Positions 24,828 through 33,466 of a DNA stretch of 64,000 nucleotides are shown piece by piece. Each line of letters begins with the position of its first letter. Position 1 is the first letter of the stretch. Both the position numbers and the translations under genes were made by a program. Under the pieces are notes generated by a model that worked only from the letters and a program-made list of their open reading frames with translations, did not search any database and had not been told where the DNA came from. The stretch is taken from contig NC_015391.1 of assembly GCF_000195575.1 (NCBI RefSeq), positions 2,158,363 to 2,222,362 on the forward strand. The letters are read 5' to 3'. The stretch is from Carnobacterium sp. 17-4. GTDB lineage: Bacteria > Bacillota > Bacilli > Lactobacillales > Carnobacteriaceae.

Positions 24828-26588
24828 TTAGAATTTTGTATCTTCAAATCCACAAAATGCATCTACCGGTGAAACACCTTTGAATTCTGAACGACCTAAG
24901 AATTTGTCAACTAAAGCTTTCATTGTAAACTCTTTACTGTCATAAGCATTGATGTACGTTTGTACTTGAGGTACGTCAGCTAAATGGAATGGAGATTGTA
25001 ATGAAACAAAAATTGTTGGCACTTCATGTACGTAGAAAGGAATATCTGGTGTACCTTTTGAAGCTGGCCATTGGATACGTTGATCTGTATTTGGGTTAAC
25101 GATAGCTAAGTTAAGGATCAAATCATAGTTTTCAGTTAATTCAGCAATTGGACGTTTTTGAGCATATACATTTCTTAATGCTGCTTGTCGCTCTTCTTCG
25201 GGCATCTTCATGATTTTTTCTTCTGCAGCTTCCCAAATAGTTACTTCAAATCCTTCTGATTCCAGCAATTCTTTCATTTTAGCAGACGGTCTTGCGTTTT
25301 CACCGATCATAGCACCAAATCCACCTTGAGTTCCTTTAACGTCTACTAATAGAACACGTTTATGAGATTGTGGGGATAATGGGAAAATGTCTTCATTATT
25401 TTTAACCAAAGTGATAGCCTTTTCTGCCACTTCTTCAGCAATTTTAACGTTTTCTGGAAGACCGATTTTAGCCATTGCTTCTTCTTTAGAAGGTAAAAGT
25501 TCTGTTTTCGCTTTTTTGTGTAAACCTAAAGCAGCTTTTGTCCCTAAAATACGAGTCAACGCTTCTTGCATACGATCTTCAGTGATGACACCATTCTTGT
25601 ATCCATCCATCATCCATTGGAAGTCTTCATCTGGATCATTAAAGAATAAGAACAAATCAGAACCTGCAGCAACTGAAGCAGGTAGCATATCTTTACGTTT
25701 CATTGATCCTGTTAATGCTACCATGTGACTTGCATCAGTAACAACAAGACCATTAAAGCCCATTTTATCTCTTAATAAATCAGTTAAAATATATTTGTTG
25801 ATCGTAGCTGGAAGAGTAGCTTCTTGTAAAGTTGCATCTGGTTTGAAATGACGTACATAAGAAGGTAAAGAAATGTGTCCAGCCATAATAGAAGGAAGTC
25901 CAGCATCAAATAATGATCCGTAAACTTTTCCAAAAGTAGCATCCCAATCTTCTACAGAATAAGGGTTAGGTGCAAAAGATAAATGTTGGTCACGTTCATC
26001 AATTCCGTCTCCTGGGAAGTGTTTAGCTGCTGGAGCGATTCCACTTTCTTGGATCCCTTTCATGTAGGCAAGAGATAATTCGATTGTTTGATCAACGTCT
26101 CCACTCCACGTACGAGTTGAGATAATCGGGTTACGCCAGTTACGGTTGATATCAACGATTGGAGCGAAACTCCAGTTACATCCAATAGCCGCAGCTTCAA
26201 CACCAGAAACACGTCCCATTTCGTACGCATACTTAGAATCGTTTGTTGCAGCAATTTTAACTTCTACACCAACATATGTTCCATCTGTACAAGCACCATT
26301 TCCGCCTGCTTCAGTATTTGCAGCGATCAACAATGGAATTTTACTATTTTCTTGTAAGATTCTATTTTGTTCATAAACTTCTTCAGCTTTACCTGGATTG
26401 TAACGAACTCCAGCAATGTGGTAGTCATTTAAAACGCCCGTTAAATATTCCTCAGTACGGCTTGAACCCATATTGATAAATAATTGACCAATTTTTTCTT
26501 CATCTGACATATTCTTAATTGTGTCATTTACCCATTTAATTCCAGATTCATCTAAGTTATACGGTTTTTCTTGTAAATTTACTTTCAT
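24828..26588 (-). CDS. GH3-family glycosidase (NagZ-like), uronate-regulon member
   Basis: The 586-residue enzyme begins MKVNLQEKPYNLDESGIK; AAGGAGA 9 bases upstream fixes the ATG at 26588. The GH3 barrel shows KHFPGDGIDERDQHL (Lys189, His190, and the Asp200/His202 pair typical of NagZ-type enzymes) and GLVVTDASHM with the nucleophile Asp285. A second alpha/beta domain follows (about 400-586). No signal peptide, so it is cytosolic. NagZ relatives remove beta-N-acetylglucosamine, but here an operator shared with eda and the glucuronide symporter suggests action on imported uronic-acid oligosaccharides. A paralogue is at 51296-53017. Confidence 0.85.
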   Translation of the reverse strand: MKVNLQEKPYNLDESGIKWVNDTIKNMSDEEKIGQLFINMGSSRTEEYLTGVLNDYHIAGVRYNPGKAEEVYEQNRILQENSKIPLLIAANTEAGGNGACTDGTYVGVEVKIAATNDSKYAYEMGRVSGVEAAAIGCNWSFAPIVDINRNWRNPIISTRTWSGDVDQTIELSLAYMKGIQESGIAPAAKHFPGDGIDERDQHLSFAPNPYSVEDWDATFGKVYGSLFDAGLPSIMAGHISLPSYVRHFKPDATLQEATLPATINKYILTDLLRDKMGFNGLVVTDASHMVALTGSMKRKDMLPASVAAGSDLFLFFNDPDEDFQWMMDGYKNGVITEDRMQEALTRILGTKAALGLHKKAKTELLPSKEEAMAKIGLPENVKIAEEVAEKAITLVKNNEDIFPLSPQSHKRVLLVDVKGTQGGFGAMIGENARPSAKMKELLESEGFEVTIWEAAEEKIMKMPEEERQAALRNVYAQKRPIAELTENYDLILNLAIVNPNTDQRIQWPASKGTPDIPFYVHEVPTIFVSLQSPFHLADVPQVQTYINAYDSKEFTMKALVDKFLGRSEFKGVSPVDAFCGFEDTKF

Positions 26589-26799
26589 AATAAAAATCTC
26601 CTTTGATTGTATTTTTAGTTGTTCCCATCCAGTAAATAAGGATGACAAATTCAGCATAAATAAAAAGCGTTTTCACTTACCTATAAAAAACTTAACGAAT
26701 ATTAATTTTAATAGTCATTTTTTAGAGATATCTTGCTTGAGGCCACTATTCAACTATTTGTAGAATACAACTCCTTTATTTTAGAATCACGAAAACTTA

Positions 26800-26825
26800 G
26801 TATCATATAATGAAACCATATTTCA
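26800..26825. promoter_or_regulatory. Uronate-regulon operator, copy 2 (upstream of the GH3 gene)
   Basis: 26-bp motif beginning GTATCATATAATGAAAC and ending ATATTTCA; 19/26 identical to the copy at 55831. It includes ATGAAA-CCATA-TTTCAT, a perfect IclR-type inverted repeat. Confidence 0.65.
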
Positions 26826-27025
26826 TAAAGCGTTTTTATTGTATCATCAAAATAACAGTTTGTCATACCCTTTTTTACATTTGTAGATTTAAAATACGTG
26901 TTATGCATCAAATATGGACTCTATCCACTAACTATGAGGTCATTGCCTAATGAATCTAGCTGTCTTAGTTACATTCTACAAATAATACTTTAATTTTTTT
27001 CATTTAACCCTTCCTTCTAAAGTAC

Positions 27026-27071
27026 TTATGCCTAATTATTTAGGGCAAGCGTACTAAATAATTAGGCATAA
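27026..27071. repeat. 18-bp perfect inverted repeat, 10-base loop
   Basis: TTATGCCTAATTATTTAG (27026-27043) and CTAAATAATTAGGCATAA (27054-27071). Neither side has a T-run. It lies downstream of the kdgK terminator. Confidence 0.7.
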
Positions 27072-27101
27072 AGCAACCGTTCTCGCCTCCTAATGATTCC
27101 T

Positions 27102-27152
27102 AAAAAAGGTGGATTAAAAGTTAGCTAATTGCTTAACTTTTGATCCACCTTA
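27102..27152 (-). terminator. Terminator of kdgK
   Basis: On the minus strand AAGGTGGAT-AAAAGTTA pairs with TAACTTTT-ATCCACCTT and runs into TTTTTT. Confidence 0.88.
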
Positions 27153-27186
27153 ATAATTTTTATTCGGATTTGAAGAGTGATTTATT

Positions 27187-28146
27187 TTAGCTGATTAAAG
27201 AATTTTCTGCTATATAATTTAGTAAAGTCTCTCTATTTGGCAAACCTTCATTATCCCCTAGATTTTGGACTTGAATGGATCCAATCGCGTTTGCACGAAT
27301 AGCCGATTCTTCTACAGTTAATCCATCAAGATAACCACTAATGATCCCTACCGCAAAACCATCTCCCGCTCCTACCGTATCGACTACTTTTTCAACTTTA
27401 AAACCAGGAACAAAAATCTTTTCCTTGCCAACACCCTTGACATAAGCTCCTGAAGCGCCCATTTTAAGTACGATATATTTCACACCTTTTTCGAAATAAA
27501 AATCAGCTATTTCATCTGGATCATCTAAGCCCGTTAGTATTTTTGCTTCTGAAATTCCAGGTAAAATGACATCTGCATAGGTTGCCAACTCATTCAGCAC
27601 TTTTTTCATAATTTCTTCACTTTCCCATAATGCGGGACGCAAATTGGGATCGAATGTAATAAATGTGCCTGCTTCTTTTGCCTTACTCATTAAGTAATAA
27701 ATGACGCTTCTAACGGAACGACTGACTCCAGATGGAATTCCAGTAATGTGCAACACTTTAACTTGTGTAAAATCAATTACTCCAATTAAATCTTCTATAG
27801 AAAGTTCAGAAAAAGCACTGCCTTTTCGGTAATAAGCCGTTTCAGGATCTCCTTCATCTGTTTTACTTTTCAACATAAAACCTGTGTTGCTGTCTTCATC
27901 AAATGATATGAATTCCGTTCCAATTCCTTCAGATTCTAAAAATTTCAAAATATATCGGCCAAAATAATCTTGTCCTAGACGAGTAAGTAATTCCACGTCC
28001 ATTCCTAAGCGAGATAAACCAATGCTGACATTCACTTCTGCTCCAGCAACTTTTTTAGAAAAGTATAGAGCATCATCTAGTTTGCCAGATTCATCTGCAC
28101 TAAATAAACCCATTGCTTCTCCTATTAAAACAACATCTTTTTTCAT
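27187..28146 (-). CDS. kdgK: 2-keto-3-deoxygluconate kinase
   Basis: The 319-residue PfkB-family kinase starts VVLIGEAMGLFSADESG and has GAEVNVSIGLSRLG (PfkB motif 1 region), FDPNLRPALW, and DTVGAGDGFAVGIISG (PfkB motif 2, with catalytic Asp). It phosphorylates KDG to KDPG with ATP, joining uxuA to eda. I use the ATG at 28146, with AGGAAG about 9 bases upstream; a TTG at 28167 is less likely. It is downstream of the beta-glucuronidase gene with a 68-base gap that contains an AGAGAGT/ACTCTCT hairpin, so they are probably co-transcribed. Confidence 0.9.
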   Translation of the reverse strand: MKKDVVLIGEAMGLFSADESGKLDDALYFSKKVAGAEVNVSIGLSRLGMDVELLTRLGQDYFGRYILKFLESEGIGTEFISFDEDSNTGFMLKSKTDEGDPETAYYRKGSAFSELSIEDLIGVIDFTQVKVLHITGIPSGVSRSVRSVIYYLMSKAKEAGTFITFDPNLRPALWESEEIMKKVLNELATYADVILPGISEAKILTGLDDPDEIADFYFEKGVKYIVLKMGASGAYVKGVGKEKIFVPGFKVEKVVDTVGAGDGFAVGIISGYLDGLTVEESAIRANAIGSIQVQNLGDNEGLPNRETLLNYIAENSLIS

Positions 28147-28175
28147 TCCTTTACACTTCCTAATCAATTTTTTTA

Positions 28176-28206
28176 AAGAGAGTCAAGTTATCCTCAACTC
28201 TCTGAC
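28176..28206 (-). other. Intercistronic hairpin between uidA and kdgK
   Basis: AGAGAGT and ACTCTCT arms; the minus-strand downstream tract is TTTAAAAAAA, a poor terminator. Possible processing or stabilising stem. Confidence 0.45.
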
Positions 28207-28214
28207 AATGGTAT

Positions 28215-30029
28215 TTATTTTTTGTAGTTAAAATCAGGGATAGATTCCCAACGTTCTTTTAATGAACGAACAACCATTTTCGGTTGACGAGCACGATTGA
28301 ATATTCCTTTTTTATTTCCTTGAACACGGTTTATCCCTTGTTTCGTTTCAAAATCAGCAAAATTCCATAATTGCTCGCCCACAAAGTTAGGGATTTCATC
28401 AAAGACTTTATGATTCATGGCATAATAATCCACTTGATACTCTTCAGTAAACAATTGGTTTTCAATTCCATGCATTCCTGGAATAGTATCTGCACCATAT
28501 TCAGTGTACATAATGGGTTTATCAGGATACATTTCTTGCCATTTTAATAACTCTTCGCGTGTACTTTCTTCTGCTGTTTTTAAATCTCCACCTTGAATAT
28601 ACCAACCATAATAACGATTCAATGCGATAACATCACACAAAGCTTCACATTTATCTGCTTCTGGGGTAGACATCATAATATTTACATATGTGCAAGGACG
28701 GTTTTGCGGATCTAATTCTCTGGCCAGGTCAAACAACGGTTCAAAGTACTCATAAGAACCACTTTGGTGGGTTGCAGGTTCATTCGCAATCGACCACATC
28801 ACAACACTGGCATGATTTTTATCACGAGCAATCAGCTCACGAATCACTTGTTCATGTGCTTCTCTTGTTTGCATTATTGACCATGTGTTATTATCTTTCC
28901 CTTTATCTGCGCTCATTGCATCAAGATTAAAATTAAAGGCTTCAAGTAATCCAACGGCTGTTGTTTCATTAATGACTACAATTCCTTCACGGTCACATAG
29001 TCGCATCATTTCTTCTGAATAAGGATAGTGAGATGTACGGAATGAATTTGCTCCCATATACTTGAATAAGTTCAAATCTAAAACATTAGCGGCTTCATTG
29101 ATCCCACGTCCATTGATATAAGTGTCCTCATGTTTTCCGAAACCTTTAAAGTAGAACGGTTCACCATTAATTAAAAACTTGCCTTCTTTTGTTTCAACAG
29201 TTCGTATACCAAAAGGTTCCTCGTAAGTGTCTACCACTTCTCCATCCGTTATACAGTCTACTTTTGCGGTATAAAGATAGCTGTTCATGGGTTGCCATAA
29301 GTGTACATGTTCAATAGTAGTTTCAGCTTCTTTTCCAGAAGCCATTGCTGCAACATTTCCTTCTTCATCTAATACCGTTACTTTTACTTCATCAAATTCG
29401 CCTACCGTCTTGACAGTGAAGGCTACTTTTGCCCTTTTTGCGACTATATCAACTTCAGGAACAATCGTCACATCTTGAATATAGTCCCAAGGAGTTGAAT
29501 ACACTTTGACTGGACGTTGCAATCCAGCGTAATTAAAGAAGTCAAAGTTTTCATCTACTTTACGAACAATGTGACCGTCTTCATCTATTGATTCCGTATA
29601 GTTTCCTACTGGCAATGTCGTGTAATCTAACATGTTGCTTATCCGAACAGTCAAACGATTTTTCCCTAGTTTTACATATTCATTGATTTCACTTTCAAAT
29701 GGCATGAATCCACCTTTGTGATGCACCACGAATTCTCCATTGATGTAAACCCACGCTTCATGAGTTGCAGAACCAAACCGCACTACTAAACGCTCACTTA
29801 ACACCGGTTTTGCAATTGACAGATCTGTTTCGTACCAAACAAAACCACTATGTTCACGAATTTCAGAAATGACACCTTGATCATTAAATGACGCAGGCAC
29901 TGCCATAACCTCTTTTGTTGGCAAGGGTTGTTTAATATCTATCTCTTTTAGTTCTTTATCAATCATAAATTTCCAGATTCCACTTAAATCTGTTAATGTG
30001 CGAGTAGCTGTTGTAATTGGATATAGCAT
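28215..30029 (-). CDS. uidA: Beta-glucuronidase (GH2)
   Basis: The 604-residue GH2 enzyme has a sugar-binding domain (1-180; LSGIWKFMIDKE, SHSG-type FVWYE), an Ig-like domain (180-275) and a TIM barrel (275-600). Acid/base Glu417 lies in WSIANEP and nucleophile Glu510 in YTEYGADT. GNKKG (572-574) supplies the Asn and Lys that bind the glucuronate carboxylate, which separates glucuronidases from beta-galactosidases. It has no signal peptide and would act on imported glucuronides, releasing glucuronate for uxaC. A cre-like site lies upstream. It is divergent from an AraC regulator. Confidence 0.95.
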   Translation of the reverse strand: MLYPITTATRTLTDLSGIWKFMIDKELKEIDIKQPLPTKEVMAVPASFNDQGVISEIREHSGFVWYETDLSIAKPVLSERLVVRFGSATHEAWVYINGEFVVHHKGGFMPFESEINEYVKLGKNRLTVRISNMLDYTTLPVGNYTESIDEDGHIVRKVDENFDFFNYAGLQRPVKVYSTPWDYIQDVTIVPEVDIVAKRAKVAFTVKTVGEFDEVKVTVLDEEGNVAAMASGKEAETTIEHVHLWQPMNSYLYTAKVDCITDGEVVDTYEEPFGIRTVETKEGKFLINGEPFYFKGFGKHEDTYINGRGINEAANVLDLNLFKYMGANSFRTSHYPYSEEMMRLCDREGIVVINETTAVGLLEAFNFNLDAMSADKGKDNNTWSIMQTREAHEQVIRELIARDKNHASVVMWSIANEPATHQSGSYEYFEPLFDLARELDPQNRPCTYVNIMMSTPEADKCEALCDVIALNRYYGWYIQGGDLKTAEESTREELLKWQEMYPDKPIMYTEYGADTIPGMHGIENQLFTEEYQVDYYAMNHKVFDEIPNFVGEQLWNFADFETKQGINRVQGNKKGIFNRARQPKMVVRSLKERWESIPDFNYKK

Positions 30030-30060
30030 ATTACACTCTCCTTTTTTCTCAATAGTTTCA

Positions 30061-30075
30061 TTGTAGCGTTTTCAT
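30061..30075 (-). promoter_or_regulatory. cre-like site upstream of uidA
   Basis: Minus strand ATGAAAACGCTACAA matches WTGNAARCGNWWWCA at 13/15. Confidence 0.55.
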
Positions 30076-30164
30076 TTTGGTTTATCTCGTATATATTTAA
30101 CAAAACAAGTAAAATTATTGCATTCATTTTAAAACCTTAGTACTATTCAGTTAGGAGGCTGATT

Positions 30165-31409
30165 ATGACTAACAAAAATAGACACTCAAAAGAAATTTAC
30201 ACGCTTTGTTCCTCATTTTATGATTTATCACATTTGGCCATCCAATACATCGATAGTGATGGAAATATTCTTGTACAAATGACTCAACAAAACTTTCCTG
30301 ATGAAATCCGTTCGACGACGATCACCTCTTTTCAAGAAGTAGAAAAAAAATTGCAAAAACAAAAGCCTAATTGCTGTTACTTTTTTACTACTAGCTTTGA
30401 ACTTGAATACATTGCGCTTGGTTTATGGAAAGAAAAAACGTTTCAAGGATCTATTTTAGTAGGGCCTTTTCTTTCAACTATACCAAATTCAGAAGTGATT
30501 GATCGCGTAGTCCTCACAAATCATTTGCCTCTTCATACTCGTAAAACACTGCAAAATTTCTATGATTCTTTAGTAGTCGTACATACTCAAGAACTGCATC
30601 AATTAAATGCTCTTCTAATAAATTTATTCGCTCATTCTTACATTATACCGGAAATGCATTCCGCTGAACCTATCCAACCGACTTCTACTAAACGCGAAGT
30701 ACGTTACAAACAAAAGAATATTCAGCAAGTTATTGAAGCACGGTACCATTTCGAAAACACTTTAATGGAGGCTATTTCTAAAGGAAATGGCGCTTTAGCC
30801 GTCAACCTTATGAACGAGCATTTAGACTTAACCGATTTTTCAAGTCGCAACAGCTCTGATCCTGTCCGTGTGTATAAGAACCTTTTGATTACATTGAATA
30901 CACTTAGTCGCAAAGCTGCTGAAAAAGGTGGTGTACACCCGATTTATTTGGATAGTATTTCTGAAAAATTTGCCCTCATGATTGAACGTACTAAGGACTT
31001 ACCAAGCTTATATGAAATTAGTCGCGTCCTCTTAACCGAATACAGTGAGAGTATCTGGCAGTACTCAAATTCAGAGTACAGTTCTGTTATAAAAAAAGCG
31101 ATTCATTATATTCTCTTGTACATTGATTATCCCTTAACTTTAGAAGAAATTGCAAGAAATATCTATGTCAATCCTGCTCACTTATCGCGTAAATTTAAAA
31201 GCGAAACAAACATGACTCCTACTCAGTTTATTCATGCTAAAAAGATAGAAGAAGCCAAACATTACCTAGAAAAAGGGAATTTAACGATTACTGAGATTGC
31301 TTTACTCGTTGGTTTTAATGATCCGAACTACTTTGGAAAGGTCTTTAAAAAAGTTACAGGTCTAACTCCCTCACAGTTCATGGCCAATGCAAAGAAACCG
31401 ATTAAATAA
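30165..31409 (+). CDS. AraC-family regulator adjacent to uidA
   Basis: The 414-residue protein ends in an AraC DNA-binding domain with two HTH segments (about 312-408: LTLEEIARNIYVNPAHLSRKF and LTITEIALLVGFNDPNYFGKVFKKVTGLTPSQF). The first ~180 residues form an unnamed sensor region with the motif GLWKEKTFQGSILVGPFLS, also present in the paralogue at 53157-54371. There are no membrane segments. GAGGAGG-type ribosome site. It is divergent from uidA and probably activates it in response to a glucuronide or a product. A long terminator follows. Confidence 0.85.
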   Translation: MTNKNRHSKEIYTLCSSFYDLSHLAIQYIDSDGNILVQMTQQNFPDEIRSTTITSFQEVEKKLQKQKPNCCYFFTTSFELEYIALGLWKEKTFQGSILVGPFLSTIPNSEVIDRVVLTNHLPLHTRKTLQNFYDSLVVVHTQELHQLNALLINLFAHSYIIPEMHSAEPIQPTSTKREVRYKQKNIQQVIEARYHFENTLMEAISKGNGALAVNLMNEHLDLTDFSSRNSSDPVRVYKNLLITLNTLSRKAAEKGGVHPIYLDSISEKFALMIERTKDLPSLYEISRVLLTEYSESIWQYSNSEYSSVIKKAIHYILLYIDYPLTLEEIARNIYVNPAHLSRKFKSETNMTPTQFIHAKKIEEAKHYLEKGNLTITEIALLVGFNDPNYFGKVFKKVTGLTPSQFMANAKKPIK

Positions 31410-31447
31410 TAACTCCAAAAACTGTGGGAACCAAATTCCTGTTAGGA

Positions 31448-31500
31448 AACTTATCCACACTTTGATGGTTTATTTCACCGGAAATGTGGATAAGTTTTTT
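31448..31500 (+). terminator. Terminator of the AraC gene, with DnaA-box-like arms
   Basis: AACTTATCCACA (31448-31459) and TGTGGATAAGTT (31485-31496), then TTTT. Each arm contains the exact DnaA-box sequence TTATCCACA. Confidence 0.85.
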
Positions 31501-31542
31501 CGATTAACTGTTTTTCTAGCTTTTTCATTCGCTATGTAGTAT

Positions 31543-31681
31543 CACTCTTCCATGAAATGACCTTTGACGGAAGAGTGGCGTGCTAAACGAACTTCACTTG
31601 TCCATGAAGAACCGTTTCATGGAAGAGTGAGAATGAAAAAGACCCTCACTTGTCTATGAAAGGGGATTTCATGGACAAGTG
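31543..31681. repeat. Three 35-bp hairpin repeats at exact 52-bp spacing
   Basis: Units at 31543-31577, 31595-31629 and 31647-31681. Each opens CACTyktcyATGAAA-like (CACTCTTCCATGAA, CACTTGTCCATGAA, CACTTGTCTATGAA) and closes with the complement (GACGGAAGAGTG, TTCATGGAAGAGTG, TTCATGGACAAGTG). The 17-bp linkers differ. The third copy is a near-perfect inverted repeat. No gene overlaps. Confidence 0.8.
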
Positions 31682-31683
31682 AA

Positions 31684-31720
31684 ACAAAAAACCTTACTTT
31701 TCCAAAGAAAAGTAAGGTTT
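31684..31720 (-). terminator. Terminator of the DUF1232 gene
   Basis: AAACCTTACTTTTC and GAAAAGTAAGGTTT arms; minus-strand T-run TTTTTT. Confidence 0.88.
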
Positions 31721-31780
31721 ACACGTGTTGAGATGCAGAACGTTATCTCAGCCTGCTCTCTTTTTATATCCAATTAGTAG

Positions 31781-32062
31781 TTAAGCTTTCTCAGCTTCTT
31801 TTCTTATTTGAGCAGTGTTTGTTTGGGTATCATCTGAAAGTAATTTATTGGCAACGAGTAAGAGTATTGGAAGAATGACGTCATCTGCATATCCCACTAC
31901 TGGAATAAAGTCGGGGATAAAATCGATTGGACTAATGATATAGAGGATGATCCCTGCTACCATTAATTTCTTTCTCCCGCTTGTTTTTGTATTAAATAAA
32001 GAAAGTATGAGAGACTTCACTTGTGACATTGGGGTCTTATTTTGCTTTGTCTTCATTTTCAT
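31781..32062 (-). CDS. DUF1232 (YkvA-type) small membrane protein
   Basis: The 93-residue protein contains the DUF1232 hallmark IISPIDFIPDFIPVVGYADD in a hydrophobic region (about 33-72), with a basic N-terminus and a charged tail. Family members are small membrane-associated proteins of unknown role. GGAGG lies 10 bases before the ATG. It follows the amidohydrolase gene by 84 bases and has its own terminator. Confidence 0.85.
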   Translation of the reverse strand: MKMKTKQNKTPMSQVKSLILSLFNTKTSGRKKLMVAGIILYIISPIDFIPDFIPVVGYADDVILPILLLVANKLLSDDTQTNTAQIRKEAEKA

Positions 32063-32146
32063 TTTTACATGACCTCCATTTTTTTTGACTACAATTAGTA
32101 TAACTATAGCCAGTCTAAAATGTATCGGTCTAAAGCATGATTTTTT

Positions 32147-33466
32147 TCAGGCTAACTCTTTGGCTTTTTTTGAAAAATCTGTCATTTCAGCTGCTAGATT
32201 GGAACGCAAATTAGATAACTCATTATTCACCAATTGTTTGTTCCGAACTACCGCTGTCCCATTGATAAAGACATCACGTACATTTGACGAGTTTGCAGAA
32301 TAAACTAGCGCTGCATAAGGATCAAAAATTGGAAACATGTTGACTGAAGTTGTTTCCATTAATACGATATCGGCTTTTTTTCCAGATTCCAATGAACCAA
32401 TTTTATCGGACATATTCAATACCTTTGCTCCTTCAATAGTGGCCATTGCTACAATTTCTTTAGCAGGAAAAGCTTTTCTATCGTGTAAGGCAGTTTTATG
32501 AAAATTAGCCACGAGCTTCATTTGCGTAAATAAGTCTAATGTATTGCCACTGCTTGGTCCATCTGTTCCTAAGCCCACTGGAATAGCTAGATCAAGCATT
32601 TCTTGTATTGGAGCGACTCCTTTAGCTGATTTCGTGTTCGCTCCAATACAATGAGCAACTCCGACTCCTTCTTGTTTTAAGATTTGGAGATCTTGACTAG
32701 ATACATAAATACAATGAGCAGCGATAAAACGTGGACTAAGAACGCCAATTGATTGTAAAAACTCTACAGGTGTAGCATCATACTTTTCTCTAAAATGGTT
32801 CATTTCATAATCCATTTCTGCTACATGCATGGTCATTGGAATACCGTATTCTTCTGCTAGCTCAGCGGCTGCTTTTAATGCTTCTGGGTCATTAGTATTT
32901 GGTGCATGAGGAGCAATCGCTGGTGTAATCAATTCATGGTCGATCCATTTTGGAATGAATTTTTTAGCATACTCAATGCCGCCATGAGGTGTTGGAGCAT
33001 CACAGGATGGAAAATCAACAACAGTCTCCCCTAAAATGGCTCGAGATTTCATTTCATCAGTAGCTTGTGCTAGAGCGTCTTCAAAATAATACATATCTGC
33101 AAATGTCGTAATACCAGCCAATTGCATTTCAGCAATTGCGTATTTGCCACTGTGATAAGCTAATTCTTTCGTCATACAAGCTTTTTCTAATGGAAATAAA
33201 AAGCGTCGCAACCGATCAGGACAATCATCACCTAACGATCGAAAAGGAATCATGCCAATATGAGTGTGGGTATTCACCATGCCAGGAATCGCAATCGTTT
33301 GATGAGCATCGACTACTTCATCAAAGTTACTTTCTGATTGTAAGAGCTGATCGTATGAACCTACTTCCAAAATTTCATTGTTTTCTATAATTAAGTAACC
33401 ATCAGAATATTCAGTACGCTTGGCATCCATCGTCAAGATATGGCTATTTTTAATCAAAGTCTTCAT
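32147..33466 (-). CDS. Amidohydrolase of the TRZ/ATZ-MtaD family
   Basis: The 439-residue protein has the metal-binding MVNTHTHIGM (HxH), HVAEMDYE, AHCIYVS and GTDGPSSGNTLDLF motifs of the cytosine deaminase-like amidohydrolases that include MtaD (methylthioadenosine/S-adenosylhomocysteine deaminase) and guanine deaminases. Its start overlaps the adenine deaminase stop (ATGA), with GGAGGAG upstream, so the two are translationally coupled. A deaminase for a purine or purine nucleoside is the best guess. Confidence 0.85.
   Translation of the reverse strand: MKTLIKNSHILTMDAKRTEYSDGYLIIENNEILEVGSYDQLLQSESNFDEVVDAHQTIAIPGMVNTHTHIGMIPFRSLGDDCPDRLRRFLFPLEKACMTKELAYHSGKYAIAEMQLAGITTFADMYYFEDALAQATDEMKSRAILGETVVDFPSCDAPTPHGGIEYAKKFIPKWIDHELITPAIAPHAPNTNDPEALKAAAELAEEYGIPMTMHVAEMDYEMNHFREKYDATPVEFLQSIGVLSPRFIAAHCIYVSSQDLQILKQEGVGVAHCIGANTKSAKGVAPIQEMLDLAIPVGLGTDGPSSGNTLDLFTQMKLVANFHKTALHDRKAFPAKEIVAMATIEGAKVLNMSDKIGSLESGKKADIVLMETTSVNMFPIFDPYAALVYSANSSNVRDVFINGTAVVRNKQLVNNELSNLRSNLAAEMTDFSKKAKELA

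Larger units (their letters stand above)
26589..27186. other. 598-bp intergenic region: GH3 promoter side, operator, long palindrome, kdgK terminator
   Basis: No credible gene. From left to right it holds the GH3 ribosome site, an operator copy (26800-26825), an 18-bp perfect palindrome (27026-27071) and the kdgK terminator (27102-27152). About 26650-26790 and 26830-27020 show nothing I can name. Confidence 0.6.

Noticed and set aside
31543-31681. Regular repeat array resembling a small CRISPR
   Set aside because: Repeats vary between copies, each is a hairpin with complementary changes, only three units exist, linkers are 17 bp, and no cas genes are nearby.
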